From Paenibacillus sp. JNUCC-31 (GTDB taxonomy: Bacteria; Bacillota; Bacilli; Paenibacillales; Paenibacillaceae): a stretch of 64,000 nucleotides of DNA. Below the pieces are notes generated by a model, which was not told the DNA's origin, made no database searches, and saw only the letters and a program-made list of their open reading frames with translations. Of the stretch, positions 16,601 through 26,015 are shown piece after piece (the first letter of the stretch is position 1; each line of letters starts with the position of its first letter). The stretch lies in assembly GCF_014844075.1 (NCBI RefSeq), contig NZ_CP062165.1:6882001-6946000 (forward strand), written 5' to 3'. A program made the translations under genes and the position numbers.

Positions 16601-18238
16601 ATGAACAAACCCAGAAAGATGGCAACGCTGCTGATCGGCAGCATGATGATGGCTGTATTCAGTGGATGTAACGCAGGAAACAACGAGAGCGCACAACCGC
16701 AAATTTCGCAGCAGGACTATGAACCATACGGCAAATATGAGACACCCGTGGAATTTACGATTGGCCGGAATACCAATCATGTGAACAACCTGCCCGCCGG
16801 CGACACCATTGAAGACAATCTGGCTACGCGCTATGTAGAGGATCGGGTGAACGTCAAGGCCAAGGTCGCTTGGGAAACGGACGATATGGATCAGAAGCTG
16901 TCACTCTCGATGACTACAGGCGACCTGCCGGATGTTATGCTTGTCAGCCGCGAAATATTTAATCAACTGGTGGATAATGATCTGATCGCTGACATGACGG
17001 AGGTTTACGAGAAAACAGCATCTGAGGGCGTTAAAAATATTTATGGTTCCTACGGAGATTTGCTGCTGAATCAGGTAAAGGTGGACGGCAAAATCATGGG
17101 CCTTCCCATGACAAATATCGGGAACCAGCACCAATTGCTGTGGGTCCGGAAAGACTGGGTGGATAAAGTCGGCGCGAAGCTGCCGGAATCCGTCGAGGAT
17201 GTATGGAACCTCGCCAGAACATTCGTGGAGAAGGACGTTTCGGGAACAGGCAAGACGGTAGGCATGGTCATGGATTCCAATGCGATGAACTTTACGCCGA
17301 TCTTCGCTGCGCACGGTGCCTTTCCAATGAACTGGATACAGAAGGACGGTCAGGTTGAATATGGATCTGTTCAGCCTGAAGTGAAGCAAGCGCTGACAGA
17401 GCTGAGCGCCATGTACAAAGAAGGCTTGATTGATAAACAGTTTGCGGTCCGGTCGAATGAAGAGAAGGAAGCCCTTGTTATCAACGGGCAGGCCGGCATG
17501 GTGTTTAACCCATGGTGGATCGGCTATACCAACTACAAGGATTCCATCAAGCAAGATCCGGAAGCAGTCTGGGTGGCCGTATCTGCACCAGTGGATGAGA
17601 ATGGCAAGTTCAAGACGATCCGACAGGACCCCGTGGGCGGTGGTATCGTCGTTGTGAAGAAGGATTTTGCGCATCCTGAAGCGATTATGAAATCAGTCAA
17701 TTTAACAACGGATTTCCTGTACTCCTTAACAGAGGACGCAATCAATTACAAGAAAGAGCATCCCGACGAGTTGCTGACCGATGCAAGTCGCTGGAACAAT
17801 GACCCTACCCAGATTCCGATGCAAGTGGATTATGATGATGTGCTGAAGCGTTATTACGATGATCTGATGAAGGCAGATGAAGCAGGAGATGCATCCGCAG
17901 TTCAGGAAGATCGTGTAGTTTCATTCATGGCCTATCAGGAATTCAAAGAGAAAGGCAATACAATCGATGCAAATACCTACGGTGAATACCTCTCCCGGAT
18001 CGAGGGACAGCGTGAGGCGAACAACCCGAATCTGGAAGTGATCCCGGCAGGCTTTTATGGAACAACCGAGACGATGAAGCTGAAGTGGGCGAATCTACAG
18101 AAGCTCGAAGAGGAAACCATGCTTAAGATCATTATGGGGGAAGCCCCCGTAGATGAATTCGATACGTTTGTCGACATTTGGAAGCGTACGGGTGGTGATG
18201 AGATTACAGAAGAAGTCAACGAGATGAGCAAAAGATGA
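16601..18238 (+). CDS. Lpl-type substrate-binding lipoprotein
   Basis: A 545-residue extracellular binding protein of the large LplA/YtcQ type that accompanies LplB/LplC permeases. Lipobox VFSGC with C23. Motifs include VKAKVAWETDDMDQKLSLSMTTGDLPDVM and NAMNFTPIFAAHGAFPMNWIQKDGQVEYGSV. AAAGGGGATGACAGG precedes the ATG. It is the first gene of a unit with two permeases and a GH76 glycanase, which makes manno-oligosaccharides a plausible ligand (inference). An intercistronic hairpin after the stop may raise its mRNA level above the permeases. Confidence 0.88.
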   Translation: MNKPRKMATLLIGSMMMAVFSGCNAGNNESAQPQISQQDYEPYGKYETPVEFTIGRNTNHVNNLPAGDTIEDNLATRYVEDRVNVKAKVAWETDDMDQKLSLSMTTGDLPDVMLVSREIFNQLVDNDLIADMTEVYEKTASEGVKNIYGSYGDLLLNQVKVDGKIMGLPMTNIGNQHQLLWVRKDWVDKVGAKLPESVEDVWNLARTFVEKDVSGTGKTVGMVMDSNAMNFTPIFAAHGAFPMNWIQKDGQVEYGSVQPEVKQALTELSAMYKEGLIDKQFAVRSNEEKEALVINGQAGMVFNPWWIGYTNYKDSIKQDPEAVWVAVSAPVDENGKFKTIRQDPVGGGIVVVKKDFAHPEAIMKSVNLTTDFLYSLTEDAINYKKEHPDELLTDASRWNNDPTQIPMQVDYDDVLKRYYDDLMKADEAGDASAVQEDRVVSFMAYQEFKEKGNTIDANTYGEYLSRIEGQREANNPNLEVIPAGFYGTTETMKLKWANLQKLEEETMLKIIMGEAPVDEFDTFVDIWKRTGGDEITEEVNEMSKR

Positions 18239-18255
18239 CGATTGCGTGAGCTTCG

Positions 18256-18290
18256 GTGCGGAAGCCAAGCCTGATGGTGGTCTTCCGCAC
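18256..18290 (+). other. Intercistronic mRNA hairpin between binding protein and permease
   Basis: GTGCGGAAG (18256-18264) pairs perfectly with CTTCCGCAC (18282-18290) and no T-run follows. Hairpins at this place typically protect the 3' end of the abundant binding-protein mRNA rather than end transcription. Confidence 0.6.
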
Positions 18291-18346
18291 GGGCTTTCGC
18301 CGATAAAGCCTGTCCAATCAGGCATAAGATGGAGGTGGAACGGACA

Positions 18347-19297
18347 ATGACGCAAATGGAAACAACCGTTAATCCAGAGCGGGAAATACGCTACCGGAGG
18401 AAAAAGAAACGTAAAACCTTTGACGAAATGACTTATCATTTTATGCTGCTGCCTGGCATGGTCATGCTGTTCATTTTCTCGATTGTACCGATGTTCGGGG
18501 TTGTGATGGCATTTCAAAAGTTCATTCCTGCCAAGGGTATATTCGGGTCCAAATGGGCAGGGCTTTCCAATTTCACATATATGTTTCAACTGCCGGACGC
18601 GAAGCAGATCTTTGTGAATACGTTGGTTATCGCGGTCGGGAAGATTGTTCTAGGGTTGATTGTACCCATCGTATTCGCTCTGCTGCTTAATGAGGTGCGT
18701 CTGAAGGCATTTAAAAGCACGATTCAAACCGTCGTCTATTTGCCACATTTTATGTCCTGGGTGGTTCTGGGCACAATGCTGACCATGATTTTTTCCTTCG
18801 ATGGTATGATAAACAACTTTCTTGAATTTCTTGGCCTGGAGCGGATTATGTTTCTGGCGAGCAATGACTGGTTCAGGCCGCTGCTCATTGTAACGGATAC
18901 TTGGAAGGAATTTGGCTACGGGACGATTGTCTATTTGGCTGCATTAACGGCGATCAATCCTGCATTGTACGAATCCGCTGCAATGGACGGCGCAAGTCGC
19001 TGGAAACAGACACTGAACATCACGCTGCCGGGAATGTTTCCGACCATTATCCTGTTAGGCACGCTAAGTCTTGGCAATGTACTGAATGCGGGCTTTGATC
19101 AAGTGTTTAATTTGTATAATCCGCTGGTATATGAAACAGGCGATATTATCGATACTTTTGTGTACCGTATGGGTCTGATCAACATGCAATATTCATTTGC
19201 AACCGCGATTGGACTGATGAAATCGGTCATCAGCTTTGTACTGATCGTGATTTCCTACAGGCTGGCTTCGAGGTATGCGGGGTACAGAATTTTCTAG
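18347..19297 (+). CDS. LplB-type ABC permease
   Basis: A 316-residue inner-membrane permease with a basic cytosolic N-terminus (RYRRKKKRKT), six helices and the EAA loop ESAAMDGASRWKQTLNITLPGM near residues 210-231. It is of the LplB/YtcP type that imports complex saccharides, and partners the next gene. The ATG at 18347 is preferred: GGAGGTGG lies eight bases upstream; an in-frame ATG at 18329 is inside that ribosome site region and unsupported. Confidence 0.9.
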   Translation: MTQMETTVNPEREIRYRRKKKRKTFDEMTYHFMLLPGMVMLFIFSIVPMFGVVMAFQKFIPAKGIFGSKWAGLSNFTYMFQLPDAKQIFVNTLVIAVGKIVLGLIVPIVFALLLNEVRLKAFKSTIQTVVYLPHFMSWVVLGTMLTMIFSFDGMINNFLEFLGLERIMFLASNDWFRPLLIVTDTWKEFGYGTIVYLAALTAINPALYESAAMDGASRWKQTLNITLPGMFPTIILLGTLSLGNVLNAGFDQVFNLYNPLVYETGDIIDTFVYRMGLINMQYSFATAIGLMKSVISFVLIVISYRLASRYAGYRIF

Positions 19298-19307
19298 GAG
19301 GGTTAGC

Positions 19308-20195
19308 ATGATTCAATCCAAATCGCTCGGCTCCAGGCTATCCCGCCTGTTGATTATGTTTGCGTTGATCCTGATTACGTTCATGTCCCTGGCCCCGATT
19401 GTCAATACCATTATGGTGTCCGTCAGCAGCAGTACGGCTGTGAATGCAGGCCGGGTCTACTTTTTTCCAGTGGAGCTGAATTTCTCATCGTATGGACAGA
19501 TACTGAATGATACGAAGTTCTGGAGGGCTTTTCTGATCTCCGTCGAGAGGGTGGTGCTTGGGGGAGCCATCAACATGATTTTGACCATCCTGATGGCGTA
19601 CCCGTTATCTCGCAGCGTTACACAATTCAGATCGAGAAACACATATATGTGGATTATTGTGTTTACGATGCTTTTCAGCGGCGGAATCGTGCCCTGGTAT
19701 ATGGTGATCAGCAATTTGGGGTTAATCAACAGCATCTGGGCCTTGGTTCTGCCGGGAGCAGTCCCAGTCTTTAATGTGATTCTCCTGATGAACTTCTTCA
19801 AGGGAATTCCGAAGGAGCTGGAGGAGGCCGCATTTATTGACGGTGCCAGTCCGCTTAAAATCCTGCTCAAAATCTTCATTCCCATTTCCATGCCGAGTCT
19901 GGCAACCATTACGCTGTTTGTCATTGTCGGGCACTGGAACAATTTCTTTGACGGGATCATTCTGATTAACGACAGCTCCAAAATACCGCTCCAGACCTAT
20001 TTGCAGAGGCTCAGCCTCACACGTGATCAGATGCAGAATCTTTCGGTCGAACAGCTGCAGCAGTTTAATAAAATTTCCAACACAACGTTGAATTCTGCCA
20101 AGATTCTGGTCTCCATGATTCCAATTCTGCTAATTTATCCTTTTCTGCAGCGTTATTTAATTCACGGCATCGTTCTGGGGGCAGTGAAAGAATAG
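19308..20195 (+). CDS. LplC-type ABC permease
   Basis: The second permease of importer 2, 295 residues. Motifs: APIVNTIMVSVSSSTAVNAGRVYFFPVELNFSSY, EAA loop EEAAFIDGASPLKILLKIFIPISMPSL, and the ending YPFLQRYLIHGIVLGAVKE, all typical of the LplC/YtcP family. GGAGGG precedes the ATG at 19308; the open frame reaches 19275 but without support. The energy-coupling ATPase is not encoded here. Confidence 0.9.
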   Translation: MIQSKSLGSRLSRLLIMFALILITFMSLAPIVNTIMVSVSSSTAVNAGRVYFFPVELNFSSYGQILNDTKFWRAFLISVERVVLGGAINMILTILMAYPLSRSVTQFRSRNTYMWIIVFTMLFSGGIVPWYMVISNLGLINSIWALVLPGAVPVFNVILLMNFFKGIPKELEEAAFIDGASPLKILLKIFIPISMPSLATITLFVIVGHWNNFFDGIILINDSSKIPLQTYLQRLSLTRDQMQNLSVEQLQQFNKISNTTLNSAKILVSMIPILLIYPFLQRYLIHGIVLGAVKE

Positions 20196-20270
20196 GTAGA
20201 TCGGGTATCAAGCATGATTAGCCGCCTTGACTTGGTTCGAAAGGAGGTGAAGGAACACCACGTCAGGGAG

Positions 20271-20312
20271 AGGGACATCTGAGCTAGAGCATACATAAAT
20301 GTCCCTGTTTTA
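20271..20312 (+). terminator. Hairpin between importer 2 and GH76 gene
   Basis: AGGGACAT (20271-20278) pairs with ATGTCCCT (20299-20306), followed by GTTTTA. The loop is 20 bases and the T-run short, so it is a weak terminator or attenuator that may lower GH76 expression relative to the importer. Confidence 0.4.
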
Positions 20313-20359
20313 CGAGTGAACCGTTCGTTATACGTCAATTGGAGAAGGGAAGGGATCTG

Positions 20360-21469
20360 ATGAGCAAAAGGAAAATGGTGAGCCTCACGCTGGTACTCAG
20401 TATTATTCTGGTCACTACCATGGGGGCAACAAGCGGCAGCAAGAATCGTTATGCGGATCAGGCGCAGTGGGCACAAGGGAAGCTGACTGAATACTACTGG
20501 AACGATGCAGCTAAAATGATGAATAATGCTTATCCATCCACACCAGAAGGTGAACATGCCCTGAATTACTGGTGGAAGGCTCATGCGGTCGATGCATTGG
20601 TGGACGGATACGAACGAACAGGAGACAAGGCGTACACCGAGCGTGCAGAACAACTCGTTCGCAGTATCATTGCACGCAATGGCTCACTTCACAATGAATT
20701 CTACGATGATATGGAATGGCTTGCGCTTGCTGGGCTTCGTCTGTATGATGCAACCGGCAGTGAAGAGATGAAGGGATACGTACTGGAGCTGTGGGATGAC
20801 ATTAAGACGGGCTGGTGGGAAGATGAGCTTGGCGGTATGGCTTGGAAAAAGGATCAGCGAGATAACCGAAATGCGTGCTCTAATGGGCCTGCCGCCATCC
20901 TGGCTGCAAGGCTGTATGAACGTTTTGGCGATGTTCGGGATCTGGAATGGGCCCAAAAAATATATGATTGGGAGAAACAATATCTGGTTCATCCGAAAAC
21001 GGGCCTGGTAGCGGATGGGTTGGTGCTGCGGGAGGATGGCACACTTGATGTGAATGAAGCATGGATCTTCACGTATAATCAGGGCACGTTTATCGGAGCG
21101 GGTGTCGAACTCTACCGGATCACAGGAGATAAGACATATTTGAGAGATGCCGAGAAAACAGCAGCCGGTTCGTTGAAGACCTTAACAGATGAGAAGACGG
21201 GCATATTCAAAGAAAACGGCGACGGGGATGGTGCTTTATTTAAAGGTATACTGATCCGCTATCTGGTTGAGTTATATGAAGTTGGGCATAACAAGAGCCT
21301 GAAAAAGGCGGTTTATCGCAATGCCCAGGCCTTGCTGAAGAGCAGCCGGGACACCGGATTATTCGGTCAGGCTTGGGGCAAAACAGCCCAGAATCCGCTC
21401 GACCTTAGCGCTCAGCTCAGCGGCGTGTTCCTGCTGGAGGGAGCCGCAAAATTGGAGGCAGACAATTAA
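20360..21469 (+). CDS. GH76-family alpha-1,6-mannanase-like glycosidase
   Basis: 369 residues with a hydrophobic N-terminus (VSLTLVLSIILVTTMG) that may be a signal peptide. The core is an (alpha/alpha)6 barrel of family GH76: NEFYDDMEWLALAGLRLYDATG around residue 110-130 contains the adjacent Asp pair (DD) used for catalysis, with KDQRDNRNACSNGPAAILAARLYE and EAWIFTYNQGTFIGAGVELYRITGD also typical. It would cleave the alpha-1,6-mannan backbone (fungal mannan) or bacterial mannosyl glycans, feeding importer 2. The ATG at 20360 follows GAAGGGAAGGG. Confidence 0.85.
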   Translation: MSKRKMVSLTLVLSIILVTTMGATSGSKNRYADQAQWAQGKLTEYYWNDAAKMMNNAYPSTPEGEHALNYWWKAHAVDALVDGYERTGDKAYTERAEQLVRSIIARNGSLHNEFYDDMEWLALAGLRLYDATGSEEMKGYVLELWDDIKTGWWEDELGGMAWKKDQRDNRNACSNGPAAILAARLYERFGDVRDLEWAQKIYDWEKQYLVHPKTGLVADGLVLREDGTLDVNEAWIFTYNQGTFIGAGVELYRITGDKTYLRDAEKTAAGSLKTLTDEKTGIFKENGDGDGALFKGILIRYLVELYEVGHNKSLKKAVYRNAQALLKSSRDTGLFGQAWGKTAQNPLDLSAQLSGVFLLEGAAKLEADN

Positions 21470-21582
21470 TATGTAACCAATTAGAGAACTCCCGCTACCT
21501 GGGGTATTTCATATCCGGTGATCGGTTTAAGTGAAAACACGGAAATATATTCTGAGTGAGCGTGATGAGGTTTCATCCGACA

Positions 21583-21622
21583 AAGCATCGTACCCGATAT
21601 CACTGGGTTACGATGCTTTTTG
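21583..21622 (+). terminator. Terminator of the GH76 operon
   Basis: AAGCATCGTA / TACGATGCTT stem (13 paired positions with one mismatch) is followed by TTTTTG. The rest of the 21470-21723 gap shows nothing else. Confidence 0.85.
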
Positions 21623-21723
21623 TCTGCACTGAACTAACAAACAAGTGATGTCCAAGCAACAATCAGCTATAATGTACAAGTTGTAATCAAATTGACGATG
21701 GGATTTTTGAAGGAGGCACAGAT

Positions 21724-22074
21724 ATGAATACTATCATAGAATACTGTTTGAAAAAGAAGGGCGCGACTAAAGATTATCCATTTGGATCGAATCCTGTAGT
21801 ATTCAAAATTGCAGGTAAAATGTTCGCCCTTTTTTTTGAAGATAAAGAGAACTATCCCTACCTTAACCTGAAATGTGACCCGGTGATTGCAGAAAACTTG
21901 AGAGAGCAACATGAAGCCATTCGACCGGGCTACCACATGAATAAAGAACATTGGAATACGATTGTCATCGATGGTTCGTTGCCAGAGACAGACGTCTTTG
22001 ACATGATTGATCACTCGTACGAGAGGGTCATCCTTAAACTGCCCAAAACGGTTCAAAAGTCCATATTAGAGTGA
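21724..22074 (+). CDS. MmcQ/YjbR-family protein
   Basis: A 116-residue small protein of the MmcQ/YjbR fold (double-wing DNA-binding-like). The signatures DYPFGSNPVVFKIAGKMFALF, NLKCDPVIAENLREQ and PGYHMNKEHWNTI are characteristic. Its function is not established for the family; it is probably cytosolic. It stands alone with a good GGAGG ribosome site and is convergent with the germination operon. Confidence 0.85.
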   Translation: MNTIIEYCLKKKGATKDYPFGSNPVVFKIAGKMFALFFEDKENYPYLNLKCDPVIAENLREQHEAIRPGYHMNKEHWNTIVIDGSLPETDVFDMIDHSYERVILKLPKTVQKSILE

Positions 22075-22153
22075 GGCTAACAAAGAAACACTTGATTCCT
22101 TTTGAAACGCATCTCGATGACGATTCTTCGGTGGCGATCAACTCGTTGAGCAG

Positions 22154-23275
22154 CTAATTCAACACACCATTGGCGACTACTTTCACTGTAACTTCCGGGT
22201 GAAATCGTACTTGAGCATATTCTTTGTTCCAATTCAAACGTTTCCAAAAGTCCGGATAATGAGCAATTAACTGCCTGCCAATGCCAAATGAGTCACAACC
22301 ACTTCGTTGAAGGGTCTGGACAATCATCTCCGCATCCCGGGTCATGGCCTCGGATAGCTCACGGTTCAGGTGTTCAATAGTACCCTTCTGCTGAAGGTGA
22401 TTCATGGGATACTCCACAATATTTACGGGAAGTTGAATTCGAAGATTTACATCGATCTGATTGTCTTTATTCACATGAACAGCCAGCTTTCGTTTGATTT
22501 TTTCCGTTTTTGCCTCGTAAGTGACATAATTTCTCGGATCGTTAGCAGATCCTGAATGGATCTTTTTGACAAAGCGAGCCGTCTTATTCCATTTTCCGCT
22601 CATAATAACATACAGCGGCCCTTGTTCCACATTCAGACTCCCAGTAAACCTTTGCCCATGAAACAGAGCAATTCCCCTGGCAGCAATCTCTTCTCCATCT
22701 TTATACAGATAGGGCAGCGCAAAATCCTGTCCCGGATCGAGCATGGGAGGAAGAAGGGTTTCGAGTGTCATCGCAGGAAATATGCATAATTCCTCCAGAC
22801 TCTTCATTTTTTTCGTCATAAACTCACCAATCAATATTCTTCCGACTCTTTTTTGATTTAACAGGTCGCCTGCTGCACCATCAACAATGGCAATTTTTAC
22901 GTGTGAGGTCGGATAATCCGGTTCCCGATACAAAACATCCAAATATGGATAAATATCGTTTTGTGCAAGTTTGTTACCGTATAGAATCATTCCATATTTG
23001 AAGAAGCGAATGTCACCGGTCACTTTCGCTCGGATCGTATCTGTGCTTTGGCGAACGGACCGTCCGGTACCTGAGTGTATTTCATTATCACTGGTTCCTT
23101 GTTGACTTTCAGAATCATCAACGATTTCCAGGGTTTGTTTGATTTTGCCTTCTGAGGTTATATCATACGCTGAAGCATTAGCCAGTCTCGCATCCTTTAA
23201 ACTGTCCTGGTCCCAACAGCCTGTGGTAAGGATGAGCAGTGCCATCAAACCAGAGGCGATGCCTCGTTTCCTCAT
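22154..23275 (-). CDS. gerC-like: Ger(x)C-family germinant-receptor lipoprotein
   Basis: A 373-residue lipoprotein subunit of a spore germinant receptor: lipobox LILTTGCWD (C near 20), then the Ger(x)C architecture with KYGMILYGNKLAQNDIYPYLDVLYREPDYP and the C-terminal domain ending KRLNWNKEYAQVRFHPEVTVKVVANG. It would be anchored on the outer face of the inner spore membrane with GerA and GerB. It is the last gene of the three-gene operon; its start overlaps the gerB-like stop by four bases (ATGA), a sign of coupled translation. Confidence 0.9.
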   Translation of the reverse strand: MRKRGIASGLMALLILTTGCWDQDSLKDARLANASAYDITSEGKIKQTLEIVDDSESQQGTSDNEIHSGTGRSVRQSTDTIRAKVTGDIRFFKYGMILYGNKLAQNDIYPYLDVLYREPDYPTSHVKIAIVDGAAGDLLNQKRVGRILIGEFMTKKMKSLEELCIFPAMTLETLLPPMLDPGQDFALPYLYKDGEEIAARGIALFHGQRFTGSLNVEQGPLYVIMSGKWNKTARFVKKIHSGSANDPRNYVTYEAKTEKIKRKLAVHVNKDNQIDVNLRIQLPVNIVEYPMNHLQQKGTIEHLNRELSEAMTRDAEMIVQTLQRSGCDSFGIGRQLIAHYPDFWKRLNWNKEYAQVRFHPEVTVKVVANGVLN

Positions 23276-24360
23276 ATCAACTTCTCCTTCCGTTTCATAA
23301 TATAAGACAGGGCCAGCAGCAGAAAAGGCAGGATCACGAGAAAAAAATAAGCCGATCTGTTGGCAATCGTACTGATTAGCTCAAGCTGTTCCTGTTGTTG
23401 TGGCAGGTAGGCAATGAGGCAGGAAGCAATGACGATATAAGGCACAGCTTTTTTATGGTCTTTTTGTTTGAACAGGTAACTTAAGCCATAAGATGCCGCA
23501 TAATAGTACCCACAAATGGCACCAAAAATTGAAATTAACCAAATAGGGAGAAACAGGAAATCAGCTCGATCCATGGTGCCAAGCGGGATGGATCTGAGCA
23601 GATATATGACAGGTTCAGGCATTAAGTCCAGTTGCTGTGGGCTGAATGCGGTTGAGCAAATGAAAACCGTAAATGCATAGAGCAAAACGACGACCGCACT
23701 TGCTGCAGCAGTGGACTTCAGTTTCCCCGCGCTTTTACCTTCCACCATAGGAAACACAATGAGAACAAACTCAAACCCAAACATGGCCATTAATGTTTCG
23801 TCTGAGCCGCTGATAATGCGGGACCAGCCAGCTTCAGTTAATGGGAGTATGTAGAGCAAATTAACTTCCTTGAGTCCATAACTGATCAATACCATCATTG
23901 GAATGACCAAAAACGAAATGAGTACAAGCACACGCGCAATAATTCTTAATTTTTGGCGAACCAGATATATACTGCTGAACAAAAAGAGGGCCAGTATGGC
24001 CCATCGGGGAGTGTTCTGCAGCATCCAGCGATTAATGACACCATAGGCATTCACCAGAACAGAGGTACCCATTAACAGGAAGTATCCGATGTACGCAACA
24101 ATCAGTATTTTTCCAATCCAATTGCCTGTAATCAGGGTTGTAATTTGATATATTGAAGAACTTGGGAAACGGCGCATTAGAAGCCAGCACAAGAGGACGA
24201 TCAATTGAATCAGGATACCTCCAAGAAAGACAGAAATCCATCCCCCGCCGTGGGAGATAAGATGGATTCGATAAGGGAGGGATAATATATCCACGCCAAT
24301 TTCAAATTTTAAAATAAGGAAAAACAATTGTCCTCTTGTGATCGTACTCTCATTATTCAC
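23272..24360 (-). CDS. gerB-like: GerAB-type spore germination permease
   Basis: A 362-residue integral membrane protein of the amino-acid permease-like spore germination family, about ten hydrophobic segments, beginning STITRGQLFFLILKFEIGVDILSLPYRI. It is the ligand-binding subunit in characterised receptors. It overlaps gerA-like by eight bases upstream and gerC-like by four downstream. The germinant is not predictable. Confidence 0.9.
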   Translation of the reverse strand: MNNESTITRGQLFFLILKFEIGVDILSLPYRIHLISHGGGWISVFLGGILIQLIVLLCWLLMRRFPSSSIYQITTLITGNWIGKILIVAYIGYFLLMGTSVLVNAYGVINRWMLQNTPRWAILALFLFSSIYLVRQKLRIIARVLVLISFLVIPMMVLISYGLKEVNLLYILPLTEAGWSRIISGSDETLMAMFGFEFVLIVFPMVEGKSAGKLKSTAAASAVVVLLYAFTVFICSTAFSPQQLDLMPEPVIYLLRSIPLGTMDRADFLFLPIWLISIFGAICGYYYAASYGLSYLFKQKDHKKAVPYIVIASCLIAYLPQQQEQLELISTIANRSAYFFLVILPFLLLALSYIMKRKEKLI

Positions 24361-25816
24361 GTTTTTTCCAACTCCTAGAGAACTTCTGTTGTGTCAACTG
24401 TTGCGGCCGGGCATCATGGGGACGCTGACGAAGCGCCCAGATGGGAAAACGAATCCATACATCCTTCATATCGGATAACCGAAAAGGCGCCACGGGAGCA
24501 AAGTAGGGAGAACCGAACGTTTCCAGCTTGCACAGGTGAATCGTAAGAATAACCAGACCAAAAGCAATGCCGATGTATCCAAAAATGGCTGCCCCAACCA
24601 TCATCGGAAAACGTAGGATACGCACTGCTGAACTCATCTCATGAGAAGGTACCAGAAACGAAGAGATCGCAGTTAGCGACACAACAATAATCATCGTATA
24701 GGATACAAGGCCTGCACGCACAATGGCATCTCCTATAACCAGACCGCCAACGATACCGATGGTTTGACCCACGCGGCTGGGCAGTCGAACCCCGGCTTCT
24801 CTCAATACTTCAAAGATCAGTTCAAGCAGCATCGCTTCTACAAGGGCAGGGAACGGGATGTTTTGTAATGATTTTTTGATCGTGTGTGCCAGCTCCAGAG
24901 GCAAAATGGCAGAGTGAAAGGAGATGGTTGCGATATAAACAGCAGGCAAAGTGAAAGCAATGATAAAACTCATCATGCGAATTAATCTTAAAAAGGAACT
25001 GACCATCCACCGACCGTGATAATCGTCCGGGCTCTGATAAAAAGCAAAAAACGTCACTGGAGCGATAAGAGCTGTGGGACTGCCTTCGGCAAGAATGGCC
25101 ACTCGTCCTTCCATCAAATTGGCAATAACCCGATCAGGGCGTTCCGTACTAAGCTGCTGTGGGAACAGGGAGAATGGATTGTCCTCCACAAACTCTTCAA
25201 TAAATCCAGGAGCCAGAACCATATCTGACGAGATAGCCAAAATACGATCTTTCACTTTCTCCACCAGCTCGGGATTGGTTACATCCTGAAGATAGACAAT
25301 AGCAACTTTGGTGCGTGTTTTCTCTCCCACATTAAAATATCGAACGATGAGTGAGGGGCTAATAATTTGTCTGCGGATTAGATTCAAATTAACAGAAAGT
25401 TGCTCGATGAAACCATTGTGTGCGCCTCGAATAACCCCTTCGTTCTCGGGCTCGTCTGTAGTACGGGCATAAATTTTCTCGGTAGAAAGAATATAAAACT
25501 CAGCAGTTCCTTCCAGCATAAAAAGGCATTTCCCTTGAATGACTGCATCTGTAGCCATTTGCAGATCGGTTTCTTTTTGACTACCCAATGTAGTAAATAA
25601 TGGATCACCGCCTGAATTGGTGTGGTCCAATAATGATGTCAATACATGGGTCTGGATGATCTCCTGATCTATAAGAGAATCTATATACAGCAGTACGCCC
25701 TCTACTCCATTCAATGAAATGGATTGTTTCTTTAGGTCATCGGTCTGAAAAAGGGATTGTTCCACATATGCGATGTTCTTGCCTAATTCTGAGAAAGCAG
25801 CAGGCTGAATGGTCAT
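24353..25816 (-). CDS. gerA-like: GerAA-type germinant receptor subunit
   Basis: A 487-residue GerA-family protein: soluble N-terminal half (to about 270), then at least four membrane helices (MMSFIIAFTLPAVYIATISFH; GIVGGLVIGDAIVRAGLVSYTMIIVVSLTAISSF; MMVGAAIFGYIGIAFGLVILTIHL). The motif PFPALVEAMLLELIFEVLREAGVRLPSRVGQTIGIVGGLVIG is diagnostic. It is the first gene of the operon, expressed in the forespore in known cases; a sigma-G-like promoter lies 31-61 bases upstream. Confidence 0.93.
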   Translation of the reverse strand: MTIQPAAFSELGKNIAYVEQSLFQTDDLKKQSISLNGVEGVLLYIDSLIDQEIIQTHVLTSLLDHTNSGGDPLFTTLGSQKETDLQMATDAVIQGKCLFMLEGTAEFYILSTEKIYARTTDEPENEGVIRGAHNGFIEQLSVNLNLIRRQIISPSLIVRYFNVGEKTRTKVAIVYLQDVTNPELVEKVKDRILAISSDMVLAPGFIEEFVEDNPFSLFPQQLSTERPDRVIANLMEGRVAILAEGSPTALIAPVTFFAFYQSPDDYHGRWMVSSFLRLIRMMSFIIAFTLPAVYIATISFHSAILPLELAHTIKKSLQNIPFPALVEAMLLELIFEVLREAGVRLPSRVGQTIGIVGGLVIGDAIVRAGLVSYTMIIVVSLTAISSFLVPSHEMSSAVRILRFPMMVGAAIFGYIGIAFGLVILTIHLCKLETFGSPYFAPVAPFRLSDMKDVWIRFPIWALRQRPHDARPQQLTQQKFSRSWKKRE

Positions 25817-25846
25817 GATCCACCTCTTATCAATAGAAGATGCACA

Positions 25847-25877
25847 TAATATGTACTATCTCAGGATGATTTATCCA
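25847..25877 (-). promoter_or_regulatory. Candidate sigma-G promoter of the germination operon
   Basis: On the minus strand TGGATA (25877-25872) and CATATTA (25853-25847) are 18 bases apart, close to the forespore sigma-G consensus (TGMATA-N18-CATACTA). Position and gene content agree; it was not tested against background. Confidence 0.5.
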
Positions 25878-25930
25878 AGATGAAATGAACAATCGCCCAA
25901 ACGAATCCAATGAGTAGACCTCACTCGTTA

Positions 25931-25998
25931 TGAAAGCGATTTAAATTTATATTGACGAAAACCATTTTCATAATTATTATGTAAATGAAAATAGTTTT
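25931..25998 (+). promoter_or_regulatory. PTS promoter with cre-like site and RpiR-type operator
   Basis: TGAAAGCGATTTAA (25931-25944) fits the cre consensus except for one position. The promoter is -35 TTGACG (25952-25957), 17-base spacer, -10 TATTAT (25975-25980). An inverted repeat with 14-bp arms, AAAACCATTTTCAT (25958-25971) and ATGAAAATAGTTTT (25985-25998), one mismatch, wraps around the -10 and is the likely binding site of the RpiR protein encoded at 28360. Confidence 0.75.
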
Positions 25999-26015
25999 AG
26001 AGAGGTGGATATCCT

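Noticed and set aside
16901..17674. Antisense frame of 257 codons in the importer 2 lipoprotein gene
   Set aside because: A mirror of strong codon bias in the real gene; no start signal or family similarity.
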